61,615 bases of DNA, taken from contig JBFWMP010000003.1 of the NCBI GenBank assembly GCA_050251575.1, forward strand, positions 1-61,615, in the 5' to 3' direction. Every line of letters begins with the position of its first letter. The first letter of the stretch is position 1. Of this stretch, positions 50,136-58,263 are shown piece by piece. Both the position numbers and the translations under genes were made by a program. This stretch comes from X23 sp050251575. Its GTDB lineage: Bacteria; Bacillota; Clostridia; SK-Y3. Below the pieces are notes generated by a model. It did not search any database and was not told the DNA's origin. It saw only the letters and a list, made by a program, of their open reading frames with translations.

Positions 50136-50246
50136 ATTATCACTCCTACTCAATTAAGACCTCTTTTTGGTAAATATTTATTCAGAATTATATACCAAAT
50201 CAAGCCTTACGTCAATGTCTTCACAAGAGTAAATGTCTTTACGGTT

Positions 50247-50618
50247 TTATTTATCAGTATTCTCTTTAGGGGTTTTTCTGAATGTTTCATAGATACCCAT
50301 AGCAAATAAAAAAATGCCGAACATTTTTTTCAGAAGCTCTGACGGAAGCTTTACGGCAAGTCGTGAGCCTATGACTGCTCCTATGATTCCAAAAGCTACG
50401 ATGATCATTGCAAGCTTGAAGTCAATTCTTTTACACTTAATATGGACAATAAGTGCTATGATTGCCGTCGGAATAAAATAGAGAAGGTTGATGCTTTGTG
50501 CAATATGCTGGTCTGTATGCAGAATAAAAACCAGCACAGGAATAAGGATAGTCCCTCCCCCTATCCCCATTCCGCTTATGATACCGGATGCCAAACCTGC
50601 AAGGATTGCAATAAACAT
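50247..50618 (-). CDS. Half-size TauE/SafE (TSUP) membrane protein, second of a pair
   Basis: This 123-residue protein covers only one repeat of the usual eight-helix TauE/SafE permease: four predicted helices with the motif GIISGMGIGGGTILIPVLVF near the N-terminus and GAVIGSRLAVKLPSELLKK before the last helix. It starts 1 nt after its paralogue stops, so the two probably assemble as a heteromer equal to one full permease for a sulfur or organic anion. No stop or frameshift suggests decay. Confidence 0.82.
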   Translation of the reverse strand: MFIAILAGLASGIISGMGIGGGTILIPVLVFILHTDQHIAQSINLLYFIPTAIIALIVHIKCKRIDFKLAMIIVAFGIIGAVIGSRLAVKLPSELLKKMFGIFLFAMGIYETFRKTPKENTDK

Positions 50619-50619
50619 G

Positions 50620-50982
50620 CTACATCACCATCCTTACGGCAGCAATAATCATAAATATGCCAAATATCTTGCGAAGGATATTGGCAGGAATCTTCTTTAG
50701 GATTTTTGCCCCTATATATCCTCCTATAATTCCTCCGATAGATACCTGCCATGTAAGGTTCCAATTCACATAATCATGTTGAATATAAAAAAATGCACTA
50801 ATAAGTGTCAGCGGGAGAATAATTGCCAGCGCAGTTGCATGAGCTCTATGCTCTTCTACATCCAAAACTATCTCCATAGCAGGAACCGCAATGGTTCCTC
50901 CACCGGAGCCAAACAAGCCGTTGCACAATCCTGTAATGATTCCGATAATGATGTATTTAAGATATTTTTTTATTTTTTCCAA
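50620..50982 (-). CDS. Half-size TauE/SafE (TSUP) membrane protein, first of a pair
   Basis: This 120-residue protein is the partner of the next gene: four helices, the family motif GLCNGLFGSGGGTIAVPAME, and GGYIGAKILKKIPANILRKI near the end. The same layout as its neighbour, with moderate sequence similarity, indicates an unfused repeat pair. The pair lies behind GGAGCTT-type repeats and upstream of serC; the substrate is not evident. Confidence 0.82.
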   Translation of the reverse strand: MEKIKKYLKYIIIGIITGLCNGLFGSGGGTIAVPAMEIVLDVEEHRAHATALAIILPLTLISAFFYIQHDYVNWNLTWQVSIGGIIGGYIGAKILKKIPANILRKIFGIFMIIAAVRMVM

Positions 50983-51008
50983 AATAGCGGCTCCTTACTA
51001 TTAAATTA

Positions 51009-51037
51009 GCTCGGAGCTTGGAGCCCGGAGCTTGGAG
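51009..51037. repeat. GGAGCTT heptamer repeat
   Basis: GCTCGGAGCTTGGAGCCCGG AGCTTGGAG consists of about four units of a 7-bp sequence, inverted relative to the CTCCAAG array at 47770-47792. It lies 27 nt before the TauE-type gene pair. Confidence 0.55.
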
Positions 51038-51174
51038 TTTTTTAAATCAATTATTAAATTCTGTTTGCCCTCTGGATAACGATTTCTAACCTTCAGTGGA
51101 AGCAAGCTTCCCCTGAAGCTAAGAACTCTGTTTATATAGTTTGAGAAAATCATCTTTTATATTCTCATATTGCA

Positions 51175-51230
51175 CAAAAAAATAAGCCGACCATTTAATG
51201 CAAGTATCACACTTTGCTCTTTGGTCGGCT
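51175..51230 (-). terminator. Terminator of the beta-propeller protein gene
   Basis: On the minus strand AGCCGACCA and TGGTCGGCT form a 9-bp stem separated by a 28-nt loop and followed by TATTTTTTT. It starts 16 nt after the stop codon. The long loop is unusual but the T-run is good. Confidence 0.65.
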
Positions 51231-51246
51231 CATATTATAGTATCTT

Positions 51247-53718
51247 TTATGGAATAGTTATAGCATTTTTCTCTTGTAATTCATCCAAGCTGTGTGCTTT
51301 TATCATTTGCTCCGATAATGTGTAAAGCGTATCATCAATATACAGCATTCTTTCTACATTGCGTTCACTATCATACCAATGATTACCCGCTTTCTTATAA
51401 TCTTCACCGGTTAAATGAGTAATTTTACCCCTTAAATCGAAACCGCTGTTCATATCTATTCTATAGACATATGCACCCTGGAATGTAAACTGACCATATT
51501 GGGGAATGCCTTGCATATCAACATTTTTGCCGTCTTTCACCTCCATGAGCGTCACGGGAAATGCCAGGAGATTTTTTTCTTTAGAGAATAATAAAGCTTT
51601 ATGATTCTTTAATAATTCGGATTCTGTACCCCTATCTCCAATAAATTCCGTAAATTTTTCTATAGGATTTGTCACATCACTAACATCGAACATAGCCATT
51701 TTCATGCCTTTGTAAAAAGCTGTTGTTCTTATCACATTCCCATTGTGATCCTTATAAGGAATCTCTACCGTGTCTTTTCCGAAGCCGATAATATGATTTT
51801 CATCATAAGGATGTAAATAGTCACTGTAGCCAGGAATTTTTAATGCGCCCAAAACAGACGGCTTTTGCGGGTCTTTTAAATCTATGACAAATAACGGATC
51901 TACCGTTTTAAAAGTGACCATATATGCCCTGTTGCCCATGAATCTCACTGAATATATTTTCTCTCCCGGGGCAATATCTTCAAGCCTTCCTATGATATTT
52001 ACGGTATCATCTAACACATATAAACTATTTGAGGTATTAGTAGTAGTAGCTATTCTAAAATACTTGCCGGTTTCATCCATTGAAAACTGATTTAAAACTG
52101 TTCCGGGTACTTCTCCCTTATTCAAATAAGTAATTTTGCCGTTGTTTAAGGCGAATTTGTAAACAAGTGTATTCAATTGATTGTACACAGGTCTGTAAAC
52201 ATCCGGCAGAATCGTATCATTCATATCCATACTATAGCTTGTTAACGCTATATACATATTATCTTGTGAAACATATGCATTTTCACCGGCACCTAAATAA
52301 GTAGACACCTTTACCTTCTCTTCCGTCTTACCCAAATCCAATCCTGCAATAATCAAATAGTTAGGATTCTCAAATCTCGGAATATATTGAATATCTTTAT
52401 AATCTATGCTTATGCTTTCATTGCTTAATACTGTGTCACGATACTGCGGCATGGCTTGTTCCGGCTGTTCCTGAATATAATAATAATCCAGATATTTATT
52501 TGTTATAAAATATAATGCAGTCCCTATCTTCCTCGAGGTCACATAGTAGCCATCCAATTCAACTTCGCGTATATTTTTGATATTCTCTTTATCACTAATA
52601 TCATAAATCACTGCTTTTACACTGCTAAATCTTTCCGGCCTGTATATTCCTATCCTTTTTGCTTCGGTATCCGTGTTAACAGGCAAAACTTCCTTATATG
52701 CCGACCCGATCACAACAAGATGCTTGTCATCTAAATATAATTCAATAGGATTAAAATTTTCACCGTCATACGATAATGTACCCACAACTTTCATTTCATT
52801 TGCAGGATAGGCCTTAGCAATTACTATCCGCTGCTTGTTAACCTGATATATATATTCTCCGTCGGTTTTTACAATATCGGCCTCATCTACCCCCTGTACC
52901 TGGGTGTTAGTTGTTGAATAATCTTCCGACTTAGATTTTACATTAAACGCAGCTGTCTGTTCTGACTTTGCTTCAGACTTAGAACCTGCTGCTCCATCAA
53001 GAGCCGCAGTCTTAGCCATTTCTTTGTTTCCATACCTTAATCGACTGTATTTTCCAGATTCATCCATCAAATCTGCCAGTTTTTCATATGTTCCTACTGT
53101 CGGCAGTACATTTACCCTGGCAATGATTTCATCCAATAAATCTTTATCGGTATTAGGATTAAATGGTATTTCACTATCACTAATGATGATTAATCCTCTG
53201 TCATAGAATACTTTTTTCCCTAATGATTCCGCTAATGCTCTTAACGGTACCACAGTTCTGCCATTTACAGCTTGAGCAGCTACCTCCAGCATTGCCGATT
53301 TGTTATTCACCTTTATGTTTTCACTTCCTAATGTCATTTGTATATTCTTTTCCCCTAAAGTTACCGTAATTTCTGATGTTTTTTCATCCCAATCAACTTT
53401 CGCTCCCATACTTTCAGATATGAACCGTACCGGTACAAGCGTTCTGTTATCCTTTGATATAGGACTTACTTCAGCATTCACATCATCTATTTCCTTCTGC
53501 TGGTTATCTACATATGCCTTCGGGCTTCCAACGTATAATACAATGGCATTTTTTAATCTCGCGGTTATAATCTCATCCTGATTTGCACTTTGTTGTCCGT
53601 TGCCCATAACTGTATTGTTGTCGTCAGTCATTGAAAATCCGACGTTTATTTGCTGCATTGAAACTGACACGGTTACCACCAGAACTAATACGCATAAAAT
53701 GATACTTATCTTCTTCAC
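51247..53718 (-). CDS. Secreted protein with copper amine oxidase-type N-domain and beta-propeller domain
   Basis: This 823-residue protein has a signal peptide (KKISIILCVLVLVVTVSVSM), a copper amine oxidase N-terminal-like domain (about 55-175: NRTLVPVRFISESMGAKVDW and GRTVVPLRALAESLGKKVFY, two repeats), a linker, then a beta-propeller region from about 280 to the end with the family stretch TNTQVQGVDEADIVKTDGEY. Such secreted propellers occur in Clostridia and archaea without a known reaction; a role in the envelope or extracellular matrix is likely. It is transcribed alone with its own terminator. Confidence 0.82.
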   Translation of the reverse strand: MKKISIILCVLVLVVTVSVSMQQINVGFSMTDDNNTVMGNGQQSANQDEIITARLKNAIVLYVGSPKAYVDNQQKEIDDVNAEVSPISKDNRTLVPVRFISESMGAKVDWDEKTSEITVTLGEKNIQMTLGSENIKVNNKSAMLEVAAQAVNGRTVVPLRALAESLGKKVFYDRGLIIISDSEIPFNPNTDKDLLDEIIARVNVLPTVGTYEKLADLMDESGKYSRLRYGNKEMAKTAALDGAAGSKSEAKSEQTAAFNVKSKSEDYSTTNTQVQGVDEADIVKTDGEYIYQVNKQRIVIAKAYPANEMKVVGTLSYDGENFNPIELYLDDKHLVVIGSAYKEVLPVNTDTEAKRIGIYRPERFSSVKAVIYDISDKENIKNIREVELDGYYVTSRKIGTALYFITNKYLDYYYIQEQPEQAMPQYRDTVLSNESISIDYKDIQYIPRFENPNYLIIAGLDLGKTEEKVKVSTYLGAGENAYVSQDNMYIALTSYSMDMNDTILPDVYRPVYNQLNTLVYKFALNNGKITYLNKGEVPGTVLNQFSMDETGKYFRIATTTNTSNSLYVLDDTVNIIGRLEDIAPGEKIYSVRFMGNRAYMVTFKTVDPLFVIDLKDPQKPSVLGALKIPGYSDYLHPYDENHIIGFGKDTVEIPYKDHNGNVIRTTAFYKGMKMAMFDVSDVTNPIEKFTEFIGDRGTESELLKNHKALLFSKEKNLLAFPVTLMEVKDGKNVDMQGIPQYGQFTFQGAYVYRIDMNSGFDLRGKITHLTGEDYKKAGNHWYDSERNVERMLYIDDTLYTLSEQMIKAHSLDELQEKNAITIP

Positions 53719-53824
53719 ATTACTGCCTCCTTATAGTTAAGTTCATGCCTTTAATAATTAGACATACACTTATTCCTTTTTGTTCCACAGATATTAATAA
53801 GAAGGCTACACAGATTCAAATAAC

Positions 53825-54712
53825 TTATCTGTCAATTAATCTCTTTATATCCTCAGGAATATTAGAAGTGAACTTCATTTCTTGTTTGCTTACAGGATGA
53901 ACAAATCCAAGATAGCAAGAATGCAGTGCCTGACGGGAGATCAACTCCGGTTCCTCACGTCCATACAGCCAATCTCCAACGAGCGGATGTCCGATATGAC
54001 TCATATGAACCCTTATTTGATGTGTTCTTCCTGTTTGCAGCATCAATTCTACCATCGTAAAATCCCTTATTTTTTGCAGCACTTTATAATGTGTAATCGC
54101 CTGTTTTCCTCGCTCATCAACAATACGTTTGATGATGCTTCCTTCCTCTCTTGCAATAGGCAAGTCAATCATCCCTTTTTCGTCTTGCATATCCCCATGA
54201 ACGAGAGCAATATATTTTCTTTTTAGCTCCTTATCGATTATTTGATTCGCAAGCTGTTGATGAGCATATTGATTTTTAGCAATAATCATCAATCCTGAGG
54301 TATCTTTATCAAGTCGGTTTACCGGACGGTACACAAAATTTGTTCCTTTTTGCTGCCAATAGTATACGATGCCATTCGCAAGTGTATTGCTGAAATTCCC
54401 CTGACTGGGATGAACAGGCATATTTGACGGCTTATTGACAATCATAATATCTTCATCTTCGTATTGGATATCTAAATCCATATATGTAGGAACAATATTT
54501 TCTGAAGTCTCTGCAGGCGCGACAAGCATAAGAATATCTTTTTCTTGGACAACCGCATTCACTGTCACTTTTCTATTGTTCAAGGATATCCCCTGTGTTA
54601 ATTTTAGCTTGCTAATCAGTCTTGATGACATATGATAATGAAAATTCAGTATCTGTTTTATTGTTTTTCCCGACATATCTACCGGTATCTCGAGTCGAAA
54701 TATTCTTTCCAA
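53825..54712 (-). CDS. RluA family pseudouridine synthase
   Basis: This 295-residue enzyme converts uridines in rRNA or tRNA. An N-terminal S4-like domain (about 1-75: LISKLKLTQGISLNNRKVTV) precedes the catalytic domain with MPVHPSQGN and the catalytic aspartate in VNRLDKDTSGLM, then TGRTHQIRVHMSHIGHPLVG. The start must be the TTG at 54712 because a stop codon lies immediately upstream in frame. RNA targets (RluC, RluD or YhcT-type) cannot be told apart here. Confidence 0.9.
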   Translation of the reverse strand: MERIFRLEIPVDMSGKTIKQILNFHYHMSSRLISKLKLTQGISLNNRKVTVNAVVQEKDILMLVAPAETSENIVPTYMDLDIQYEDEDIMIVNKPSNMPVHPSQGNFSNTLANGIVYYWQQKGTNFVYRPVNRLDKDTSGLMIIAKNQYAHQQLANQIIDKELKRKYIALVHGDMQDEKGMIDLPIAREEGSIIKRIVDERGKQAITHYKVLQKIRDFTMVELMLQTGRTHQIRVHMSHIGHPLVGDWLYGREEPELISRQALHSCYLGFVHPVSKQEMKFTSNIPEDIKRLIDR

Positions 54713-54873
54713 TTATTATTCACATCCTTATCTTACTACAGTTTCTTACATTATTTCATATTAGAATGATTTTGTATATTATAAAACACTTTCACTTTCA
54801 GTACCACTTAGGATATAATAAATTATGGATTTTAAACTTTTTCTTTCATATCAAACAAAAAGGAGATTATAGT

Positions 54874-56172
54874 ATGATTGATTATAATGGTAACTCTGCT
54901 AGAGACACAATACTGGGATGTGTTGCCGACGATTTTACCGGAGCAAGTGACATGGCATCCTTTTTAGCTGCAGGAGGAATGAAGACTCTCCTTGTCAGTG
55001 GTATTCCCAATGGTGAAATTCCGATTGACTTTCAGCCACAGGCTATTATCATTGCACTAAAGTCCAGGACTTCTCCCACAGCGCAAGCAGTATCAGAAAC
55101 AATGGCTGCCTTTTCATGGCTGGTGAGCTATGGCGCAACCAAGCTTTACTTTAAATATTGTTCAACATTCGATTCTACCCCCCGGGGAAATATAGGACCG
55201 GTTGTCGATCAGGTTTTAGAGTCCTATGATATTCCTTTTACTATCCTCTGCCCTGCTCTGCCTGTCAACGGAAGAACCGTGAAAGATGGTCATCTTTATG
55301 TAAATGGAGTCCCCTTGCATGAAAGCCCTATGCGCAATCATCCCCTGACTCCTATGTGGGACAGTGATATGTGCAATCTGATGGAACCTCAAAGTAAATA
55401 TCCTTGCTTCAAGCTCACTGACAAAGAGCTTTTCCTTCCCGACGAAGAAATATTAAGACATATAGAAAAGCTAAAAAAGAAAAACCGCCACTTCTACCTT
55501 GTTCCTGATTATTACACTAGCGAACATGCAGATAGAATCACTGCTCTATTCCGAAACCTTCCATTTATAACCGGCGGTTCAGGAATAGCAGAAGGTCTCG
55601 CAAAAAGCTTTAGCCAAACAAAAGCTTCCAACACAGAAAAGAATACGATAGAAAGAGATATTTCCTCCCACAGCCTTATTCTCGCAGGAAGCTGTTCTGA
55701 AATGACTTTAAAGCAGATTGATCATTTTATTAATACCGGTGGCACCGCACTTAAAATAGTACCTTCAAAACTATTGAGTGGTGAGCAGACCAAGGAAAGT
55801 CTGTGGGACTTTATCAAAAGAAATTCTGTTTCAGATGTCCTTATTTATAGCTCTGATATCGCTGTAAGAGTCGCTGAAACTCAAAAAATGGGCAAGGAGC
55901 ATATTGCTCAGCTCTTGGAACAAACTACCGCATATCTGGCTTCCAAAGCGGTTAAAAACGGTATTGTAAAAATTATTGTAGCCGGAGGCGAAACCTCAGG
56001 AGCTGTCACACAAGCCCTTGACTATCAGTCCTTCCTTATTGGGGAAAGTGTCTCTCCCGGTGTTCCTGTTATGATTCCAACATCAGATACCCGAATTAGA
56101 CTCGTTCTGAAATCCGGAAATTTTGGACAGCCAGATTTCTTTTCAAAAGCAATAGAAATCACGAGGAGGTAA
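54874..56172 (+). CDS. Four-carbon acid sugar kinase (OtnK/DUF1537 family)
   Basis: This 432-residue kinase has the N-terminal substrate motif GCVADDFTGASDMASFLA, FKYCSTFDSTPRGNIGPV and the C-terminal nucleotide site VAGGETSGAVTQALD. OtnK-type enzymes phosphorylate 3-oxo-tetronate or related acids at O4; the companion dehydrogenase or decarboxylase genes are not next to it here, so the substrate is open. GGAG lies 7 nt before the ATG at 54874. The longer open frame from 54622 overlaps rluA and has no family similarity. Confidence 0.88.
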   Translation: MIDYNGNSARDTILGCVADDFTGASDMASFLAAGGMKTLLVSGIPNGEIPIDFQPQAIIIALKSRTSPTAQAVSETMAAFSWLVSYGATKLYFKYCSTFDSTPRGNIGPVVDQVLESYDIPFTILCPALPVNGRTVKDGHLYVNGVPLHESPMRNHPLTPMWDSDMCNLMEPQSKYPCFKLTDKELFLPDEEILRHIEKLKKKNRHFYLVPDYYTSEHADRITALFRNLPFITGGSGIAEGLAKSFSQTKASNTEKNTIERDISSHSLILAGSCSEMTLKQIDHFINTGGTALKIVPSKLLSGEQTKESLWDFIKRNSVSDVLIYSSDIAVRVAETQKMGKEHIAQLLEQTTAYLASKAVKNGIVKIIVAGGETSGAVTQALDYQSFLIGESVSPGVPVMIPTSDTRIRLVLKSGNFGQPDFFSKAIEITRR

Positions 56173-56177
56173 TAAAT

Positions 56178-56882
56178 ATGTTAGATACATTCCTATTTGA
56201 TTTAGATGGAACACTTCTTCCCCTTGATACGGACCAATTTATGAAAATATATTTTAATGAGCTCGGAAAAGCTTTCCATGACATTATTGAACCGAAAACG
56301 CTCACAAGAAGCATTTGGAATGCAACCGAAGCCATGGTTCGCAGCACAGAACATCAAACAAACGAAGAGGTCTTTATGGAGAGATTTTTTTCTCTTATCG
56401 AAGGGGATAAAGATACCTATATGCAGCGCTTCAATGCATTTTATGATAATGAATTTATGAGGGTAAAATCATCGGTTCAGGATATGCCTCTGATAAAAGA
56501 ATGTATTAATATGCTGAAAGAAAAAGGCTACCAGCTAGTACTGGCGACCAACCCGATTTTCCCCCGAAAAGCTATTCATCACAGAATAAGATGGGCAGGC
56601 CTTGACCCAAAAGATTTTATATATATCACTTCGTATGAACAAAATCATTACTGCAAACCACAGCTTAAGTATTATGAAGAAATTTTGAAGGATATCGGTA
56701 AAAACCCTGAACAGTGCATTATGGTCGGAAATGATGTACAAGAAGACCTTGTCGTCTCGAAACTAGATATTAAAACATATTTAATTACCAATCATATTAT
56801 TAATAGATCAAAAGATGCTTTTACATCAGATTATCAGGGAACCTACGAAGATTTCTATGAATTTGTCCAAAAAATAGGTTAA
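56178..56882 (+). CDS. HAD family phosphatase
   Basis: This 234-residue hydrolase has HAD motif I FDLDGTLLPLD at residues 6-16, motif II LATNP, motif III KPQLKYYEEILK and motif IV MVGNDVQEDLVV. The helical cap lies between 20 and 95. It begins 5 nt after the sugar-acid kinase stop, with AGGAGG, so the two are one operon; it may remove phosphate from the kinase product or a related compound. Confidence 0.87.
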   Translation: MLDTFLFDLDGTLLPLDTDQFMKIYFNELGKAFHDIIEPKTLTRSIWNATEAMVRSTEHQTNEEVFMERFFSLIEGDKDTYMQRFNAFYDNEFMRVKSSVQDMPLIKECINMLKEKGYQLVLATNPIFPRKAIHHRIRWAGLDPKDFIYITSYEQNHYCKPQLKYYEEILKDIGKNPEQCIMVGNDVQEDLVVSKLDIKTYLITNHIINRSKDAFTSDYQGTYEDFYEFVQKIG

Positions 56883-56905
56883 GGTGTATACACCTTAACC
56901 TATTT
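56872..56905. terminator. 34-bp perfect palindrome shared by two converging genes
   Basis: AAATAGGTTAAGGTGTA is followed by its exact reverse complement. It contains the TAA of the HAD gene and the TAG of the exonuclease III gene and is flanked by A-runs on the left and T-runs on the minus strand. A bidirectional terminator that includes the end of both coding regions. Confidence 0.8.
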
Positions 56906-57655
56906 AAAAATTTCTAATCCCACAGGACAATGATCTGAACCTAGAATATCAGCATAAATCTTGGCATCTTTTAAATTACCTTTTAGACTTGACGAAATGC
57001 AGAAGTAATCTATACGCCATCCGGCATTATTTTCTCTTGCATTAAACATATAGGACCACCATGTATATGCGCCTGCTTTATCCGGATAAAAATGTCTATA
57101 TGTATCTATAAACCCTTTATTTAAAACTTCATCAAACTTATTTCTTTCTTCATCTGTAAAGCCTGCATTTTTTTTGTTGGTACTTGGATTCTTAAGATCT
57201 ATCTCATTATGTGCTACATTTAAATCCCCACAGAAAATTACCGGCTTTGCCTCTTCTAGCTTCTTCAGATAATTTAAAAAATCTTCTTCCCATGTCATCC
57301 TATAATCGAGCCGGGCAAGTCCTCTTTGGGAATTCGGGGTATACACTGTAACTACAAAAAAGCTTTCGAACTCTAATGTTATAACTCTTCCTTCATGGTC
57401 ATGTTCCTCTTCTCCGATTCCATAAGAAACCGTTATAGGTTCTTCTTTTGAAAATATTGCTGTCCCTGAATACCCTTTTTTATCAGCATAGTTCCAAAAC
57501 TGATGATATCCGTCTAAATTTAGTTCTACTTGTCCCTCTTGTACTTTTGTTTCTTGAATGCAAAAAACATCTGCATCTTCTTGTTTAAAAAACCCCATGA
57601 AATCCTTTTTCAAACAAGCCCTGATTCCATTTACATTCCATGATATCAGCTTCAT
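56900..57655 (-). CDS. Exodeoxyribonuclease III (ExoA type AP endonuclease)
   Basis: This 251-residue enzyme of the exonuclease III family repairs abasic sites and 3' blocks. It shows MKLISWNVNGIRACLKK, the metal-binding Glu in CIQETKVQEG, YSGTAIFSKE, the catalytic GDLNVAHNEIDLKNP, and the C-terminal Asp-His in ILGSDHCPVGLEI. Length and motifs match ExoA. It is transcribed alone and converges with the HAD gene. Confidence 0.95.
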   Translation of the reverse strand: MKLISWNVNGIRACLKKDFMGFFKQEDADVFCIQETKVQEGQVELNLDGYHQFWNYADKKGYSGTAIFSKEEPITVSYGIGEEEHDHEGRVITLEFESFFVVTVYTPNSQRGLARLDYRMTWEEDFLNYLKKLEEAKPVIFCGDLNVAHNEIDLKNPSTNKKNAGFTDEERNKFDEVLNKGFIDTYRHFYPDKAGAYTWWSYMFNARENNAGWRIDYFCISSSLKGNLKDAKIYADILGSDHCPVGLEIFK

Positions 57656-57826
57656 ATATTTTATCCTCCACTCTACCTTAATAAAACCTGTTTATTTGTA
57701 ATCTTCCATATCCTTGTATAAATAATTTTAAATAGAATTCTATCATAAAAGTTGCATATTTCATATACATCACCAATAACTATACGAAAAATATATTTTG
57801 ATGAATTCTGCTATCTGCTTATAAAC

Positions 57827-57856
57827 TTGATTTCAAAGGATTCTATATAGTATAAT
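57827..57856 (+). promoter_or_regulatory. Sigma-A promoter of the 71-residue HTH-like gene
   Basis: TTGATT and a perfect TATAAT are 18 bp apart, 28 nt before the start codon. Confidence 0.6.
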
Positions 57857-57884
57857 TAACATAAAATATACATGAGGTGATGAG

Positions 57885-58100
57885 ATGCTCTTTAACTTTG
57901 GTTTTAAAAATAAGACTATTAATGAATTACGAAAAAAAAGAATGTATACAGCCAAAGAGCTTGCTGAAAAACTTAAAATAAATACTTCTCTAATATTAAA
58001 AATTGATAATACAAAATTGAAAGATGTTCCTGAGCCCTTAAAATCTAAGTTAATCCCTTTTTTAGACGGTAGTGAAACCAATAAAATACCTTGGCTTTAA
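57885..58100 (+). CDS. Small helix-turn-helix-like protein
   Basis: This 71-residue protein contains NELRKKRMYTAKELAEKLKI and NTSLILKIDNTKLKDVPEPL, which read like an XRE-type helix-turn-helix with a degenerate recognition helix, followed by SKLIPFLDGSETNKIPWL. I recall similar short proteins in Clostridia but no function. GAGGTG lies 5 nt before the ATG and a good promoter is present, so expression is likely. It could be a small regulator of a neighbour, for instance the AEC transporter 163 nt downstream, but this is only proximity. Confidence 0.75.
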   Translation: MLFNFGFKNKTINELRKKRMYTAKELAEKLKINTSLILKIDNTKLKDVPEPLKSKLIPFLDGSETNKIPWL

Positions 58101-58136
58101 TACAATAAATTAGAGTACCGCTACCATACTATCTGA

Positions 58137-58165
58137 TTGAATAGTGGTACTCCACGTGCTATAAT
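58137..58165 (+). promoter_or_regulatory. Sigma-A promoter of the AEC transporter gene
   Basis: TTGAAT and TATAAT are 17 bp apart, and TGC before the -10 box adds an extended -10. The start codon is about 98 nt downstream, leaving a leader that contains three ATGCACTT repeats. Confidence 0.7.
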
Positions 58166-58169
58166 TTAG

Positions 58170-58231
58170 TATGCACTTGAAAAAAAACATGCACTTGTTA
58201 TTCTTAATCAATATAAATTGTATATGCACTT
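58170..58231. repeat. Three ATGCACTT repeats in the AEC leader
   Basis: TATGCACTTG at 58170, ATGCACTTG at 58189 and TATGCACTT at 58223 share an 8-bp core in direct orientation, immediately downstream of the promoter. They may be a regulator binding array. Confidence 0.5.
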
Positions 58232-58263
58232 CAGTTTTTTTTATTTAGAAAGGAGTTCTTCTC

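Noticed and set aside
54622..54873. Extended N-terminus of the sugar-acid kinase
   Set aside because: It overlaps rluA, lacks a ribosome binding site and reads as low-quality hydrophobic sequence; the ATG at 54874 has a good site and a family start.
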